DNA of 64,000 bases from Pratylenchus scribneri (Eukaryota; Nematoda; Chromadorea; Rhabditida; Pratylenchidae). The position numbers were made by a program, and so were the translations under genes. Location: NCBI GenBank assembly GCA_030063045.1, contig JAQSEB010000082.1, positions 3,286,001 to 3,350,000 on the forward strand, written 5' to 3'. The notes beneath the pieces are model-generated. The model was not told where the DNA came from, did no database searches, and worked only from the letters and a program-made list of their open reading frames with translations. This document shows, piece after piece, positions 30,901 to 39,428 of this stretch (position 1 is its first letter; each line of letters opens with the position of its first letter).

Positions 30901-33900
30901 TAGAGGACATAATTTCGGACCATTCAAAATTTTTACAGTCCAGAAAATTTACTGATCTATTAATTTTGTTTAATAACCTCTTTACTTGACTCATGTTCCG
31001 ATTTTCCGGTAAATTTTCCGCTTCTGTAAGGTAAGTACTTAATCTGGTGGCAGTGGGTGTAATAATTTGACGCAATGGACCTGACATTTTTTTTTCAGTT
31101 TCAAATAACCCCAATAATAAAATTTATCTTTTCAGAATTATATAAAATGTGTATATGGAATGTTATTATGTCAAAAATGTATATGGCAATTTCAATTAGA
31201 TAAGTTTATCAATTAATTGTTGCTTGTGTTTTGTTTTTTCCTCTTTTTCAGTTTACAAAATCCAAAATGTGAAGAGGAGAATGGCAATCAATGCAAGACA
31301 GAACCAATCACAAGCTCCCTTAAAGTGTGTCGATGATTTTGGCAATCTTTGAGAAGGCTTTCTTATAACGCACAAGTTGCTCTTCCTTCAGTTTTGCCGA
31401 CGAGGACGCGGAAATTTCGCTCGACTGCCCTCCGCGATTTGCCTCAGCTTTGTTCGACTTAACTAATAAATTAATACTGAAAATTTCTCTTTTCAGTACC
31501 TTGGGGGCCGGCACAATTGGTGGCGGTGTGATGACCGGTTCCGGAGAAATTTCGTCAAGACCCAAGGGATCAGTTGGATCAATCGGCTTTGTTGCGCGCT
31601 GTCGGCCAAGTCCAAGAGAGTTTCTGATGATTCTATCGGCGGATTTCTCCGGTTTTTGAGGTTTGCCAATTTCCGCCTGAATGTATGAACGAATTCGATT
31701 TGTAACAGCAAAGCGATTTCCCCAGCCCTTTTTAGACAATACTTCAATGTCCTCGCCTCGTTTCACCAGATCGACTGGATTTGCTTGCCAATTGCGGCTA
31801 AAATATTCAAGGTGATCAAAAGCTTTTAAAAGGTGATAGAGTCTATACTGTTTCTTTGCGTCGGGCGGTTGCGATGAGCCCTCCTCCTCAAATTCTTTGC
31901 GCCTCTTTTTCCTTTGATCCACTTCGTCAACAAAGGCACAAAAGCGGCAGTTGCAAATTTGCCCAGGTTTGTGGCGATTAGAATTCGTCTCCTCCACAAG
32001 GAGCTGGAACTTTCGTTCAACAATGGCAGGGTTATCACTCACTAAAGGGAAATTTTGAGATAAAAGGGGTAAAAATTTAGTCCAAACTATTTGCGGATGG
32101 CACAGGATTTGTTCAAAAACTGAAAATGAAATAATTGGGAACCAAACAATCCCAAAATTCACTTCAAAAGATGGCAAAAACTGATGGCAAAATCAAAAAT
32201 TGGTTGCTGAAGGTAGTCTGCTGGCAAAAACCCAAATGTGTGTAGAACTGGCCACCAAAAATGCAGAGGTTTGCCAAAAATCGGTTGAAAAACTTTGCAA
32301 TAGGCTGAAAAATTTGTTGAATTTGGTTTTCCTCTGAAAACCCTCAAAATCACTTGTTGAGAAGGCCCAAGTCGTTGGTAGGCCGTTGCACCAAAATGTC
32401 AAAGGAATTCCCCGATGAATTACCCAAGACCTATAAAATGTTGAAAGAATAAAAAGTTTATTCAATGTTGTAAATGTTTGAAAAATGATGAGGAATAAAA
32501 AGGGAGGGAAAATGGGGATGGAACAATGGGAAGAATGAAAATGGGTGGTACAATCCCCGGGGGGACAAGGCGGCTTTATATAGTGCCGCTGCGCGGGAAT
32601 GGAATGTGGGGGTGGGCACGTGGACATAGAATTGAAAGGGAAAAAAGGAAGGGAAAATTAGGGGTCAATCTGAGGATCAAAAGAACGAAGGGAGAGTCCA
32701 AAATCAAAAAGGGAATTGTCCACGTGAATTCGAGACATCCATTAACATATCCGCCATTATCCGCCGTATTTGCCTCAATGGATGATGAAAGGCCGCTAAT
32801 GGATTTTGTGGAGAAAGATGGTGAAAAGAATGACTCATCATATTGATTTTAATATTTTCTTTATTTAATTCCATATTTATTTATTTATTTTAATTATTCA
32901 TATTATTCGCATTTTTATGCGACACACACGAAACCGGTTTAAACTATTTAAAACTCTTCAAATCCCAAAATAAATCAGATATCCGAATATTTTAAAAATT
33001 AAAATTTTAAAAAATGGGGAATGGCTATACATGTCAATATTACCGATAATTATTTTTTGAAAATAATTTCACATTTATTAATAAACTAAAATTCTCTTAT
33101 TTACAGGAATAATGAACATGCCACAGCGGTAAGAACATTTTATATTAAATTTCATATTTCAAAAAATAAAAAATTCAACAGGTTGAGAATGAAGTATGCG
33201 ATAAAATCTGTGACAAATGCATTTATGATGGCTCCATTCTCGTCCGTTCTGAGCTGGCCGCCGCCATTCAATGGTTCATCATCGATTTCCAATCGAAATT
33301 TGCCACAATTTGCATTGATTTGGACCAGAAAATTGATGATTCTTTGATGATGAGGAGACCGGCAATGTCAATTAGCTCAATTGGGAATGGAACAATCCAT
33401 GCAGGGGCCGGCATTGAAATTGTAAAATTTGAAATTTTATTATAAATCGGTAGGCTAGGTTTATAAAAGATTTTAACAAAAAAATATTTCAAAATTTTCA
33501 ACCCAAAGATGTGATCTTCACTTTTGCTTAATTTAGGTTCTAACTGCATAGGGGAATTATAAAGGCTTGATAGTGATAGACACCTTTAAGCATTTTTACA
33601 TACCGAAACACAATGTTTAGATTTTTTAAAACCCCGTCTATAAAACGATATATTTTAAAATTGTAGCAAAAAGCATTGGCCGCCTTGAAAGCAAATTCAC
33701 CCAACAAAGAATCATTTGCCGATGATTTGGCCGAATTGTCCACACCAATAGCAGGGCCAAGCAATATTGGTGGCCGAAACAGTGCAATGGGATTTAGCAA
33801 TGGACCAAAGCGAAGTCAAAATGGCAGCATTTATTCCACAATTCCAAGATCCACATCTACCGCTACCTGTAAGATTTATTAAAAGGATAATATTTTAATT

Positions 33901-36900
33901 TACCAAAAAACATTGGAATTAACACAAAAAAACAGCATATAACAACAAAATAATTAAATTATATAGTATAAGGGGATTTATCATATCTTCTATATTCATA
34001 AACTCAATTGGATGAGCTGCTGGTCAAGAGACGCATTGAATGGTATACTAATTTATCTTTTATCATAGTTTGGGTAAACAATTAAAGGGTATTAAACAGT
34101 TTAAACCAATTTTGATTTTTTGGTTCAAAACTAAGTTAAAATGGGTTAACCTATGCTAAAACATAATCAAATGCTGCATTGAGATTTATCGATTATGTTG
34201 TATTACTAGGATAAAAAACTTCTAAACCATTATAAATCTTCAAAAATGGCAATGTTTTTAGCCAATCTAAATTTTTCCCTTCAAATATTTTATTAATCAA
34301 AATTTCCAATTTTTGCAGATTCTACCAAACGTCCTCAAAGGACTAGCCCAGTGAGAAAAGGAAGTTTGTTGACAAAGCCCGAGGCATCCATCCTGTTGCA
34401 CCGGACTCCTTCAATTCCACCACTTGACTCGGGAAATGCATTCAAATATCGAATTGTTTCGCACATCACTGAACTCGAACGAAAACCCATCATTGGCCCA
34501 TATGAGCGCATTTGGCTTTGTGTTCTTCGCCTCGGATTGGACCCGTTCAAGGATGTGTCCGAAATGGGCGAACGGATAATCCAATACATCTTCGATTTGG
34601 CTGCCAAAATCAAAGAAGCACGGAACAAGGCGTTGGAAGTGAGGCAAAGGCCACCTGCGCAACCGGGGGCAAGGCAGCAAACGCAATCATTGACTGTTAA
34701 TGGTCGATTTTCGTGCACCAGTGCTGGCACTGGAAGTGATCAACAACAACAGACTGGAACCGGATCAGTTCAATCCAATCCAACGGTATGGTGGAAATGA
34801 ATATTTGAAGTTAACGATTAAACTCACCTATTCTAATGGAATTTTGTTAGACTAGGCTAGAGCTTTTAGCTAACGAAATATATGCAAAAACAAAGAAGAG
34901 GAAGTCAAACAGCGCTGAAAATGGACATAGACATGGACCATTAAAATATTAATGTAGATCTGTAAATCTTTTAGATCGTATATCTTTAGGGTATAAGATC
35001 TTTTCCTTTAGGGTTTGAAGACCTTCGGATTTTGGTCATTTTAGTTTAGATTTTTGAGTTTAAGTCCTTAGAATCTAGGTCTAATAGTTTTTATATTTTC
35101 TGGGTTTAACTCCGTTGGGTGTAAGTTTTATGGGTTGTAAAATTTTGGGTTGGACTCAAATTAAATCTATACAATTTCAGGTGAAATTTCTGGTTGGCTC
35201 CCCTGCTCAATACACTTCAACTTCAGCTGTGGCATCAAACATTGTACAAGTGCCACAACAAGAAGCGACCAAAACAGCCAATAAAAATACTCCATCAAGC
35301 AGTGGCGGTGGTGGTGTGGAAGAAGTAATCGCCAGCGGGGGAAGCAGTGCCGAATCATCGAGGAGTAAAGGCATTCCGACTATTGCTGAGAACCCTCCTG
35401 CCGCTGGCAACATCCAAGAGCAATCCTCCTCCCAATCTTCTTCTCAACAAGTCATAAAAGAGCAGCCGTTGCCCCAAATGGACAATGCTAAACGACGACT
35501 TTTGCTCGACCCATTCATTCATCAGAGTTTATTCACGCCAAAGAGAAGTGTAAGTGAAAGGATAAATTAATTTAATTCGCTTTATTGAATTATTTTAGAT
35601 TTTTGGCAACAAATCCGGCTCCTATTCCCAAGTGACCAGTGATATTAGCGATGCTCTCCTCTTTGAGCAAGCCGTTACCGTTGACAGCGATGGATTGGTC
35701 CGGACATCTTTTGTGGATTGGTGCGGAAAGACATGGACAGGTAAAGTTATATTTTATTGAAATATTATTTAATTTGTCCAAAAAAGGATGTCAAAACTAA
35801 GTTCAAATTGATTAAGCCCAAACTAAAACCAAAACAATATCAAATGATGTGTCTTGCCGAGCTCTATCGAAAGAGTTTAAGCTTTTTTTGTCTGGGATAA
35901 ACTTATGAATAGTTCCGTTATAATTTTCGGCATTTTCAATATTTTCAATTTTAAAAATTTATTAATTTAATTATTTGCAGAACCCATTTTTCAAACAATT
36001 TACGAAGACACATCCACAACAATTCGAAATTCCATGGCAAATTTCCCAAGACCATACACGATGGAACAACCTACGGATTGGGCCATTCACATTCATGATG
36101 GCATCAAGCAAAGGTCACGAAAGGAAACAGAACTGCTCAGGGCCAAACAATTCCGTTGTGAGCAACAATGCATGAAACTGAAGTTGGATAGACCGACAAC
36201 AAGCATGACCTGGAGCTTTTTGCGTCCATATGTGTACATTGGAGATGGTGAACGAGTCACAATGTACAGGTAGGGAAGAAAATCTTACTATATTAAGAAT
36301 ATTTTGTTAAATTGCAATTAATTTTCCATAAAATAAAATCATTGAATTTATACAAAACTTTGGTAACACTGACACCTTTTGATTTAGGTTTTCTTTTAGA
36401 ATTTACTGTGTTTCGTCTTGAAATGTACTGTATAATAAAAAAATTTAGTGAAATTTTTATTAAAAGTTTGAAAAATATATTTTCCTTCGTTCGAACCAAT
36501 GATTTTTTAAAATATTTTTAAAAAATATTTAATAAACACATAAACTTTGAATAATTTCATGATTTTATGAGTAAATTATATTTTCTAATATTTTTTTTTA
36601 TTCACATTCAGCTATCCGACTGGAGACGCACCATCCCAACAAAAGCAACAACAGCAACCAATGTCCATGCTCAACCATCACACAAGTCCACAACAACCAA
36701 TTCCACCGCCCCCCAGTCGTCTGTGTCGTGAATGGCAAGTTGGCGGTGAATCATATTTGCTCGATTCGGTCACTGAATTGATGATTGCCAACGGACTAAC
36801 GCATGAACTTTTGATGACTGGTTCAAGGAATGGACTTTTGAAGGTGAGAAAATATTTAAATGGAGTAAAAGGGTTTTTGATTAAAAAAAATTATAATATC

Positions 36901-39428
36901 ACAGATTTGGGATCCACATTTCAATGAACACTCCTTTGAATTTTCGGACAAGAAGCCAAAATTGATTACGGCAACATATTTGTTAAATGATTTGCAACGC
37001 CAAGACAGGGACAAAGGCAATCGAACACTTTATCAGTGAGTTCAGGAAATAATTCTTCAAATTCACCAATAAAACAATAAATTTACAGTTGGGACCAGGA
37101 AGAGGGTAGGCTAATTTGTTCCGGCAATGTTCGAGTTTGCCGTGTTTGGGATGCATGGGCTGAAAAAGCCATTTACGATATTGCATTACGGCATAGCAAA
37201 AGTAGCGTTGTAACAGTGGATTCCGATCTTTATTGTAACATGGTCAGCTGTGGTCAGTTTATAAACTTTTTTTTATTACATTGATCATAAAATATCAGAA
37301 CTAACTAAAAAAAATTAGAATTGCTAAAAACAAAAAAAAAATCAGATTTTAATTAAAAACACAAAAAATCAGAATTAACTAAAAACGCAAAAAATCAGAA
37401 TTTGACTAAAAACACAAAAAATCAGAATTAGCTAAAACACAACAAATCAGAATTAGATAAAAACACAAAAAATCAGAATTAGCTAAAAACACAAAAAATC
37501 AGAATTAGCTGAAACACAAAAAATCAGAATTAGCTGAAACACAAAAAATCAGAACAAGCTAAAAACACAAAAAATCAGAATTAGCTAAAAACACAAAAAA
37601 TCAGAATTTGACTAAAAACACAAAAATCAGAATTTGATAAAAAACACAACAAATCAGAATTTAACTAAAAACACAAAAAATCAGAAATAACTAAAAACAC
37701 AAAAAATCAGAATTTGATAAAAAACACAACAAATCAGAATTTAACTAAAAACACAAAAAATCAGAATTAACTAAAAACACAACAAATCAGGATTTAACTA
37801 AAAACACAACAAATCAGAATTTAACTAAAAACACAACAAATCAGAATTTAACTAAAAACACAAAAAATCAGAATTTGACTAAAAACACAAAAAATCAGAA
37901 TTAACTAAAAACACAAAAAATCAGAATTAACTAAAAACACAAAAAATCAGAATTAGATAAAAAAAAAATCAGAATTTGACTAAAAACACAAAAATCAGAA
38001 TTTGATAAAAAAACACAACAAATCAGAATTACTTCAAAACACAAAAAATCAGAACAAGCTAAAAATACAAAAAATCAGGATTAAAATTCATCAATGAATT
38101 TATCAATAAATTTATCCTTTTTATTTTTATAGGATTTTCCGACGGAACAATGGCCGTTTTTGACACCCGTTTGCCATCAGAAGTGTGTGAAATTATGCGC
38201 ATTCGCGACTCAAATGCATCCGTGGTGGGGATGGGCCTTCTGAGAGAGCGGCAACGACTATTGGTCGGGACGAGGGATGGTTTTGTGCGATTGTGGGAGC
38301 CGAGAATGTTCCAGGTAGATTTTTTTTATTATTAAGTGTGATAATTTTTTTAAAGAATAGAAGCCAATTTCAATATCCACAATTTAAAATAATTCTTTCC
38401 AAACTTTCAGGAACCAATCTCCGAATTCAACGTTTCAAACATTGCTTATCCAAATGCTGGTCAAAATTTGCCGAATGAATCGAGGCTACTACATCATTTG
38501 GAAGTGCACAAAAATGGACAAGTAATTTTTAATTTTTATTTTTTATAAATTTAATACCTTAGTGTAAATGAAATATGGAAATTTTTTATTTTAAATTAAT
38601 TAAAAATATTTTAAATAAATATTTTAAATTTAATTTTTTCCCATCAAGTTTGTTGCCTGTGCCATGGCCGATTGTTCCGTTTATTTGTTTGACATCGATG
38701 GCCGTGGCGGTGTCCTTTCCCGAATGCGTTATCCAATCAGTGGTGGGGGCGGCGCCACATCAATATTCCAATCACCTTCATCCGCACTTGGTAGCCTGGC
38801 TTCGTTGATTAGGCCAAGGCGGAGAAGTAGCAGCGGAGGGAGTGGAAGCACAATGGATGATCAGTGAGTTTTAGAAATATTTTTAAATGAGTTGTACTTT
38901 TCTCAAAAAAAAAAACATTAAAATTCCCGGAAAAATATATAAGGTTCGCCGAATTCCAGTTTTCGTCGCAACATATATAATTTATCATGGTTTGGTCAAC
39001 AATTAAAGGGTATTAAACGGTTTAAACCAATTTTGATTTATTGGTTCAAAACTAAGTTAGAAATGGTTTTAAAATCAAGTCAAAATATAATCAAATAATG
39101 CATCTTGACCAGATCTCTCGATTGAATCTAAGTTTTTTTGCTCTAAACTAAGCCATTGAACCGTCACAATTTTTCGACAATTTCAATATATTTTTCGGCA
39201 AATTAAATATTTTTTTAATTAAATTAATTTACACCTAAAATTTTCAGTGTTTTGTTGGCCAATTCACCCACTGGCTCACCTCGCCACCAACAACAACAAC
39301 AACAACAATTGTCGCCGACCGCACCGGCCACCATGCGATTCCATCATTATCGGATGTTGTTGGGCATTGCCAATGCCGATTGCCAATTTCGAGCATTTTC
39401 AATGCCAAATGTGGAGAAAACATTATGA
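15944..39428 (+). CDS. raptor: Regulatory-associated protein of mTOR (RAPTOR)
   Basis: Twenty-six exons, all in frame, give about 1682 residues: 15944-16056, 16176-16411, 16827-16966, 17021-17148, 17540-17729, 18184-18483, 18964-19210, 19671-19834, 21800-22011, 22053-22224, 22694-22807, 22860-22945, 33107-33128, 33182-33421, 33667-33868, 34319-34785, 35181-35549, 35599-35740, 35981-36269, 36612-36843, 36905-37035, 37089-37252, 38133-38314, 38411-38521, 38649-38863, 39248-39428. RAPTOR presents substrates to the TOR kinase in TORC1. The caspase-like N-terminal domain is clear ([53 protein letters not shown]). It is followed by the HEAT region ([55 protein letters not shown]), a Ser/Gln-rich linker (about residues 790-1180) and C-terminal WD repeats. 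Exon 5 adds about 63 low-complexity residues inside the N-terminal domain. The start lies 201 bp after SEC8. Intron 12 (10.2 kb) holds an LTR retroelement; introns 8 and 22 hold related minisatellites. Confidence 0.95.
16485..16770 (+). repeat. Dispersed MITE-like repeat (46-bp-unit family), 1 unit
   Basis: RAPTOR intron 2. It carries the family landmarks GAGCTGGTCAAGAC, ATTGAATGGTATAT and one GGTCAACAATTAAAGGGTAT unit. Confidence 0.8.
17200..17465 (-). repeat. Dispersed MITE-like repeat (46-bp-unit family), 1 unit
   Basis: RAPTOR intron 4, minus orientation, with one unit plus both conserved flanks (ATTCAATGCGTTTTGACCAG on the plus strand). Confidence 0.8.
18555..18890 (+). mobile_element. 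Two or three degenerate tRNA-derived SINE-like copies in RAPTOR intron 6
   Basis: Plus-oriented heads with B-box-like GTTCGAACTTACC and GGGTTCAATTCCG are each followed by an A/T-rich body and the family tail (ATTTTTATACATTCTACAG, then GTACATTTCTAGATC). The middle copy lacks a clear head. Confidence 0.45.
19895..21770 (+). repeat. 26-bp minisatellite in RAPTOR intron 8
   Basis: About 1.9 kb of tandem units near TTTTAGCTAATGTTCTGATT followed by TTTGTG, mixed with a variant missing the GT of AATGTTC. Blocks of units recur as higher-order repeats. Every unit carries GTTTTTAG, which looks like a nematode 3' splice site. The long frames read through it encode only repetitive peptide. The same repeat, in reverse orientation, occupies intron 22 (37310-38095). 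Confidence 0.95.
23143..23147. other. Target-site duplication, left copy (CACAC)
   Basis: CACAC directly precedes the left LTR and recurs directly after the right LTR at 32925-32929. Five base pairs is a normal duplication length for BEL/Pao integration. Confidence 0.85.
23148..23675 (-). repeat. 3' LTR of the BEL/Pao-class element
   Basis: Starts TGTCGCAT and ends CTTTGACA in element orientation. It appears identical to the copy 9249 bp to the right. The final codons and stop of the polyprotein fall inside it (stop at 23666-23668). It contains an AATAAA signal near 23208-23213 on the minus strand. Confidence 0.93.
23666..31114 (-). CDS. Gag-Pol-Env-like polyprotein of a BEL/Pao-class retroelement
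   Basis: One uninterrupted frame of 2482 codons. Approximate domains in order: gag with a DUF1759-like core (about residues 125-210) and CCHC-type zinc knuckles (about 335-405, for example [14 protein letters not shown]); aspartic protease near 505 (YDPGSTSN); reverse transcriptase (about 740-960) with DIEKAF and YMDN where YxDD is usual; RNase H (about 1075-1190; FVDAS, WSDSQIA); integrase with an HHCC-like zinc region (about 1420-1460) and a DDE core (LDFMGP, SDNGAQF, FERING; about 1490-1605). From about residue 1850 there is an env-like region: a hydrophobic signal-like segment, many Cys and N-glycosylation sites, a strongly basic cluster near 2128 that resembles a furin-type cleavage site, and a hydrophobic anchor near 2415. 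The frame has no stop or frameshift. Relation of the env-like part to known glycoproteins was not established. A Met ten codons in (MSGPLRQ) could be the true start. Confidence 0.92.
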   Translation of the reverse strand: MGLFETEKKMSGPLRQIITPTATRLSTYLTEAENLPENRNMSQVKRLLNKINRSVNFLDCKNFEWSEIMSSMTGEARTLEMQEYNNFLATNNFIDLIDRGKVQAVELENWIEENLPTTNGTKIRLPQLSLPTFDGKMANWEQFWSAFQAAIDDDLSIPNVQKMAYLISCLKGDAERELKGYNVIGTNYTHAVNHLKNRFGNKESIKSALFGDLRKISFASQKTPDIRKMLTEINRILNQLKASGEEINNKATEELIQQKFPGWILLDIITQKKGIPEFNTEKLILLIDEILTQRETVWELTKNFKNTKFQKNEQTLIGENSESKNQKGQNTDGKSRLPCVFCSGTNHTSNRCLKYKNKDMRIKRLFELKKCMKCFKEGHISKNCTQKIECKKCKGPHFIAVCAKINHEEMNKMGNSSGGKQNFTQSKDKEPWRKGIANCAEEENNQEQNEENTQESLFLEDEAFVVDEEVILSEGKNKVVLMSNTHEFKNGMHGNGEEGTTLYDPGSTSNYITNSLARKLKLTILKRENTRVSGYGGSQSSFQSGIVKVYVKGVDENYYPLLCKTSPALEKMLITVTYVTDERIPKVKTRKVKPDLMLGVIDFWRVFERKKRISQRTYRIFTKLGAFDCGEMKIDKPITSYAYVMEDEYEIGGKNPKDISYPGNFWDLEILGIKENPNTTRIDEEDEAMKQFENNLRQLNDGRYEVAWPWKNGIPKLSSNFGKTYGRFINLYEKHGTKIMEKCEQIINEQLSLGMVEDAPFETGELCHYIPFQVILKESSSFTKARMVFDPSARTREGLSLNQQLLTGPNLLPKLAGVLLRIRTYSLLLICDIEKAFLQIALRQADRDAKRFLWVYDINKPPKGNNLRILRFSRVPFGFVSSPFLLIATVIHHLRKFDTPLTRELIKNLYMDNMASKANTVEEAIENYHKIKDIFSKAKMNVREFISNSKEVNDNIPEKDQHPGIKGGLIKLLGVHWSPNEDTLLIKLPTIPKAEIISKRNLLAYIHSVFDPHGLLSPVTVSAKLLYQKVCNRKVNWEDKLNEEEMQNWDKISKTWDSCHYSFPRNIDYGGKKDLHCFVDASMNCYAAVIYLRSQIDSDFIKSHLIFSKNRIKPLDKNLTIPRLELLAAVIGFRAVKFVQQELKLVIENITIWSDSQIALYWIGTPYNDKKFENNKFVKNRLMEIQADKNIIFRYVPTKQNPADISCRGCETMELRTNSLWWFGPKWLKQDYSYWPAIIQIEPKEETNEEEDIQIHQNGEEDSFITELNFENSTIDPSRFSSFWRLLYTLMFVLRFCKMVVWRKCSKLPSEIERLNKITAGETNILVKRNDEFKIEKPFTASDIEIAEKILIKEAQNRHPLTDQRKKELQIYEDEFGILRCRSRLQNNTYSFDFTNPIYLPHNDPFTKLLILKIHRLLLHGSASLVHSSLKNRFYLERARSTIKKTLKECKGNCREFRKYQLEKMPPYPNYRLEKAIVFEYTGLDFMGPINMKRNGELIKGWILLLTCLVSRCVHLEIVTDMTTTSFLNAFRMFVARRTKPKIIVSDNGAQFRLGKKVLDLLWKNLPNDESITTYMANEGINWKFNTPLAPWQGGIFERINGLIKNCCRKALGGKILQEDDFRVFICEVEAVLNCRPIIPVTDDLDSFVLRPIDFIYPGAMPGLPNHNNPEDDDTYLPKNAESAEKLLEIWNKKSTTINKFWDIWAVEYLNILRERTQFHRQNNKNLIKALPKVNEIVMIQEDDMVKGTWKIGKIVEVISPRRIAVKLPNGNIVHRPPSLLYSLEIPREADIQAYEEADIEISEEANIATRKIKLRGKNVQKTRNNHSNSKKLKYVNNPRKNCLTCGKTHLKKLKKFNPFVICLISICFIISNVFGQNPMLCPSTDSSQYWRIEDDMLPCANFTIDPPLPTVHTFDVYEPNLDLVSLEAAHCSIIEEIVHYKTDLVNIPHSHYEYKNKSVTQEECNRMWKLNRCSEGILMGEYNNKRTQNQPEVDFTYWQIGYKNASITNCFYMKSLIYVKPGSKILSSPLSEIGHCKYPLGTCTLEDESILIWEINNEDKRLCKLKNIAKWTGTFMGDIWIADNKNFALTFDKNPREINDCSNKFVMTNQDYAVPKNQFELMKRKIRRRVKRSNNEPQDGIVRGSQLAAELTANQVLSTNTTRRAFNHIASLICSKGGNEIIGKTFGGMDPTTLARIALNNTFLIGKWISENILETTHCLPIPIKNISFVASEKCYNRLKVNATILDKNIEATIDPKTLILTEKYEEVDCENNKLISLVMGEKLIRVNQLTGKYVEIEEKRIHQLKLGTKDSNNKLELEPTVFYNYIITNYTDPRQKTMEMFQAYRLDQRFEEKKLESELKIGRWNEYMHESKEKLNHLFPSWTGFDLNYNWKEIWICISCLYSTYLIVMIEMIPMIMTRILRYTNIDQYLDNILPNISVDDHPIYELNILPSGVNTQNQQRQNRRIRRNYIFTRRARSVA
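31320..32177 (-). CDS. Unidentified 285-codon ORF in the leader of the retroelement
   Basis: This ORF lies between the 5' LTR and gag, on the same strand as the polyprotein and about 200 bp upstream of it. The N-terminal 50 residues are hydrophobic and may be spurious. The rest is a charged, soluble-looking protein: a CNCRFC cysteine motif, a [10 protein letters not shown] basic/acidic patch, a central helical-looking part ([37 protein letters not shown]), a Pro-rich linker and a Lys-rich C-terminus. I do not recognise it. It could be an accessory gene of the element, a captured host exon, or chance coding potential. The composition is not repetitive and looks protein-like. Confidence 0.5.
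   Translation of the reverse strand: MPSFEVNFGIVWFPIISFSVFEQILCHPQIVWTKFLPLLSQNFPLVSDNPAIVERKFQLLVEETNSNRHKPGQICNCRFCAFVDEVDQRKKRRKEFEEEGSSQPPDAKKQYRLYHLLKAFDHLEYFSRNWQANPVDLVKRGEDIEVLSKKGWGNRFAVTNRIRSYIQAEIGKPQKPEKSADRIIRNSLGLGRQRATKPIDPTDPLGLDEISPEPVITPPPIVPAPKVLKREIFSINLLVKSNKAEANRGGQSSEISASSSAKLKEEQLVRYKKAFSKIAKIIDTL
32376..32393 (-). promoter_or_regulatory. Candidate tRNA primer-binding site
   Basis: Three bases after the 5' LTR (element orientation) lies TGGTGCAACGGCC. It begins with TGG, the complement of a tRNA CCA end, and continues GTGCA as for tRNAs whose acceptor strand ends GCACCA (several glycine tRNAs do). The tRNA was not identified. Confidence 0.55.
32397..32924 (-). repeat. 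5' LTR of the BEL/Pao-class element
   Basis: Same length and apparently the same sequence as the 3' LTR. In element orientation it has a TATATAAAG box (plus-strand 32574-32582), which fits an LTR promoter, and an AATAAA signal further on. A 106-codon plus-strand frame inside both LTRs is antisense and present twice only because the LTR is duplicated. Confidence 0.93.
32574..32582 (-). promoter_or_regulatory. TATA-box-like motif in the 5' LTR
   Basis: TATATAAAG on the minus strand, roughly two thirds of the way through the LTR in a GC-richer context, upstream of the leader. Plausible core promoter; no transcript start is visible from sequence. Confidence 0.5.
32925..32929. other. Target-site duplication, right copy (CACAC)
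   Basis: Exact repeat of the CACAC at 23143-23147, immediately outside the LTR. Confidence 0.85.
33960..34250 (+). repeat. Dispersed MITE-like repeat (46-bp-unit family), 1 unit
   Basis: RAPTOR intron 15. Degenerate copy with GAGACGCATTGAATGGTATA, one unit and the AATCAAATGCTGCAT landmark. Confidence 0.7.
35785..35930 (+). repeat. Truncated copy of the 46-bp-unit MITE-like family
   Basis: RAPTOR intron 18. Only the right half is present (AAACTAAGTTCAAATTG, AATATCAAATGATG, GAGCTCTATCGA), with no tandem unit. Confidence 0.6.
37310..38095 (-). repeat. Minisatellite in RAPTOR intron 22, inverted copy of the intron 8 array
   Basis: Tandem units near TAAAAACACAAAAAATCAGA followed by ATTAGC, of about 24-27 bp. 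This is the reverse complement of the intron 8 unit. Variants include AACAAATC and AATTTGAC. Roughly 30 units over 0.8 kb. Confidence 0.95.
38960..39200 (+). repeat. Dispersed MITE-like repeat (46-bp-unit family), 1 unit
   Basis: RAPTOR intron 25, left end shortened. One GGTCAACAATTAAAGGGTAT unit plus the right-hand landmarks. Confidence 0.75.

Larger units (their letters stand above)
23148..32924 (-). mobile_element. Full-length BEL/Pao-class LTR retroelement with env-like region
   Basis: The element is 9777 bp, inserted antisense in RAPTOR intron 12. Two 528-bp LTRs with TG...CA ends (23148-23675 and 32397-32924) appear identical on reading through both, and a 5-bp duplication CACAC flanks them. 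Inside, on the minus strand, are a leader with a candidate primer-binding site, an extra 285-codon ORF, and one uninterrupted 2482-codon frame carrying gag, protease, reverse transcriptase, RNase H, integrase and an env-like C-terminal region. The order protease-RT-RNase H-integrase and the DUF1759-like gag place it in BEL/Pao. Matching LTRs and an open coding frame imply a recent insertion. Whether it is active is not known. Confidence 0.93.
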
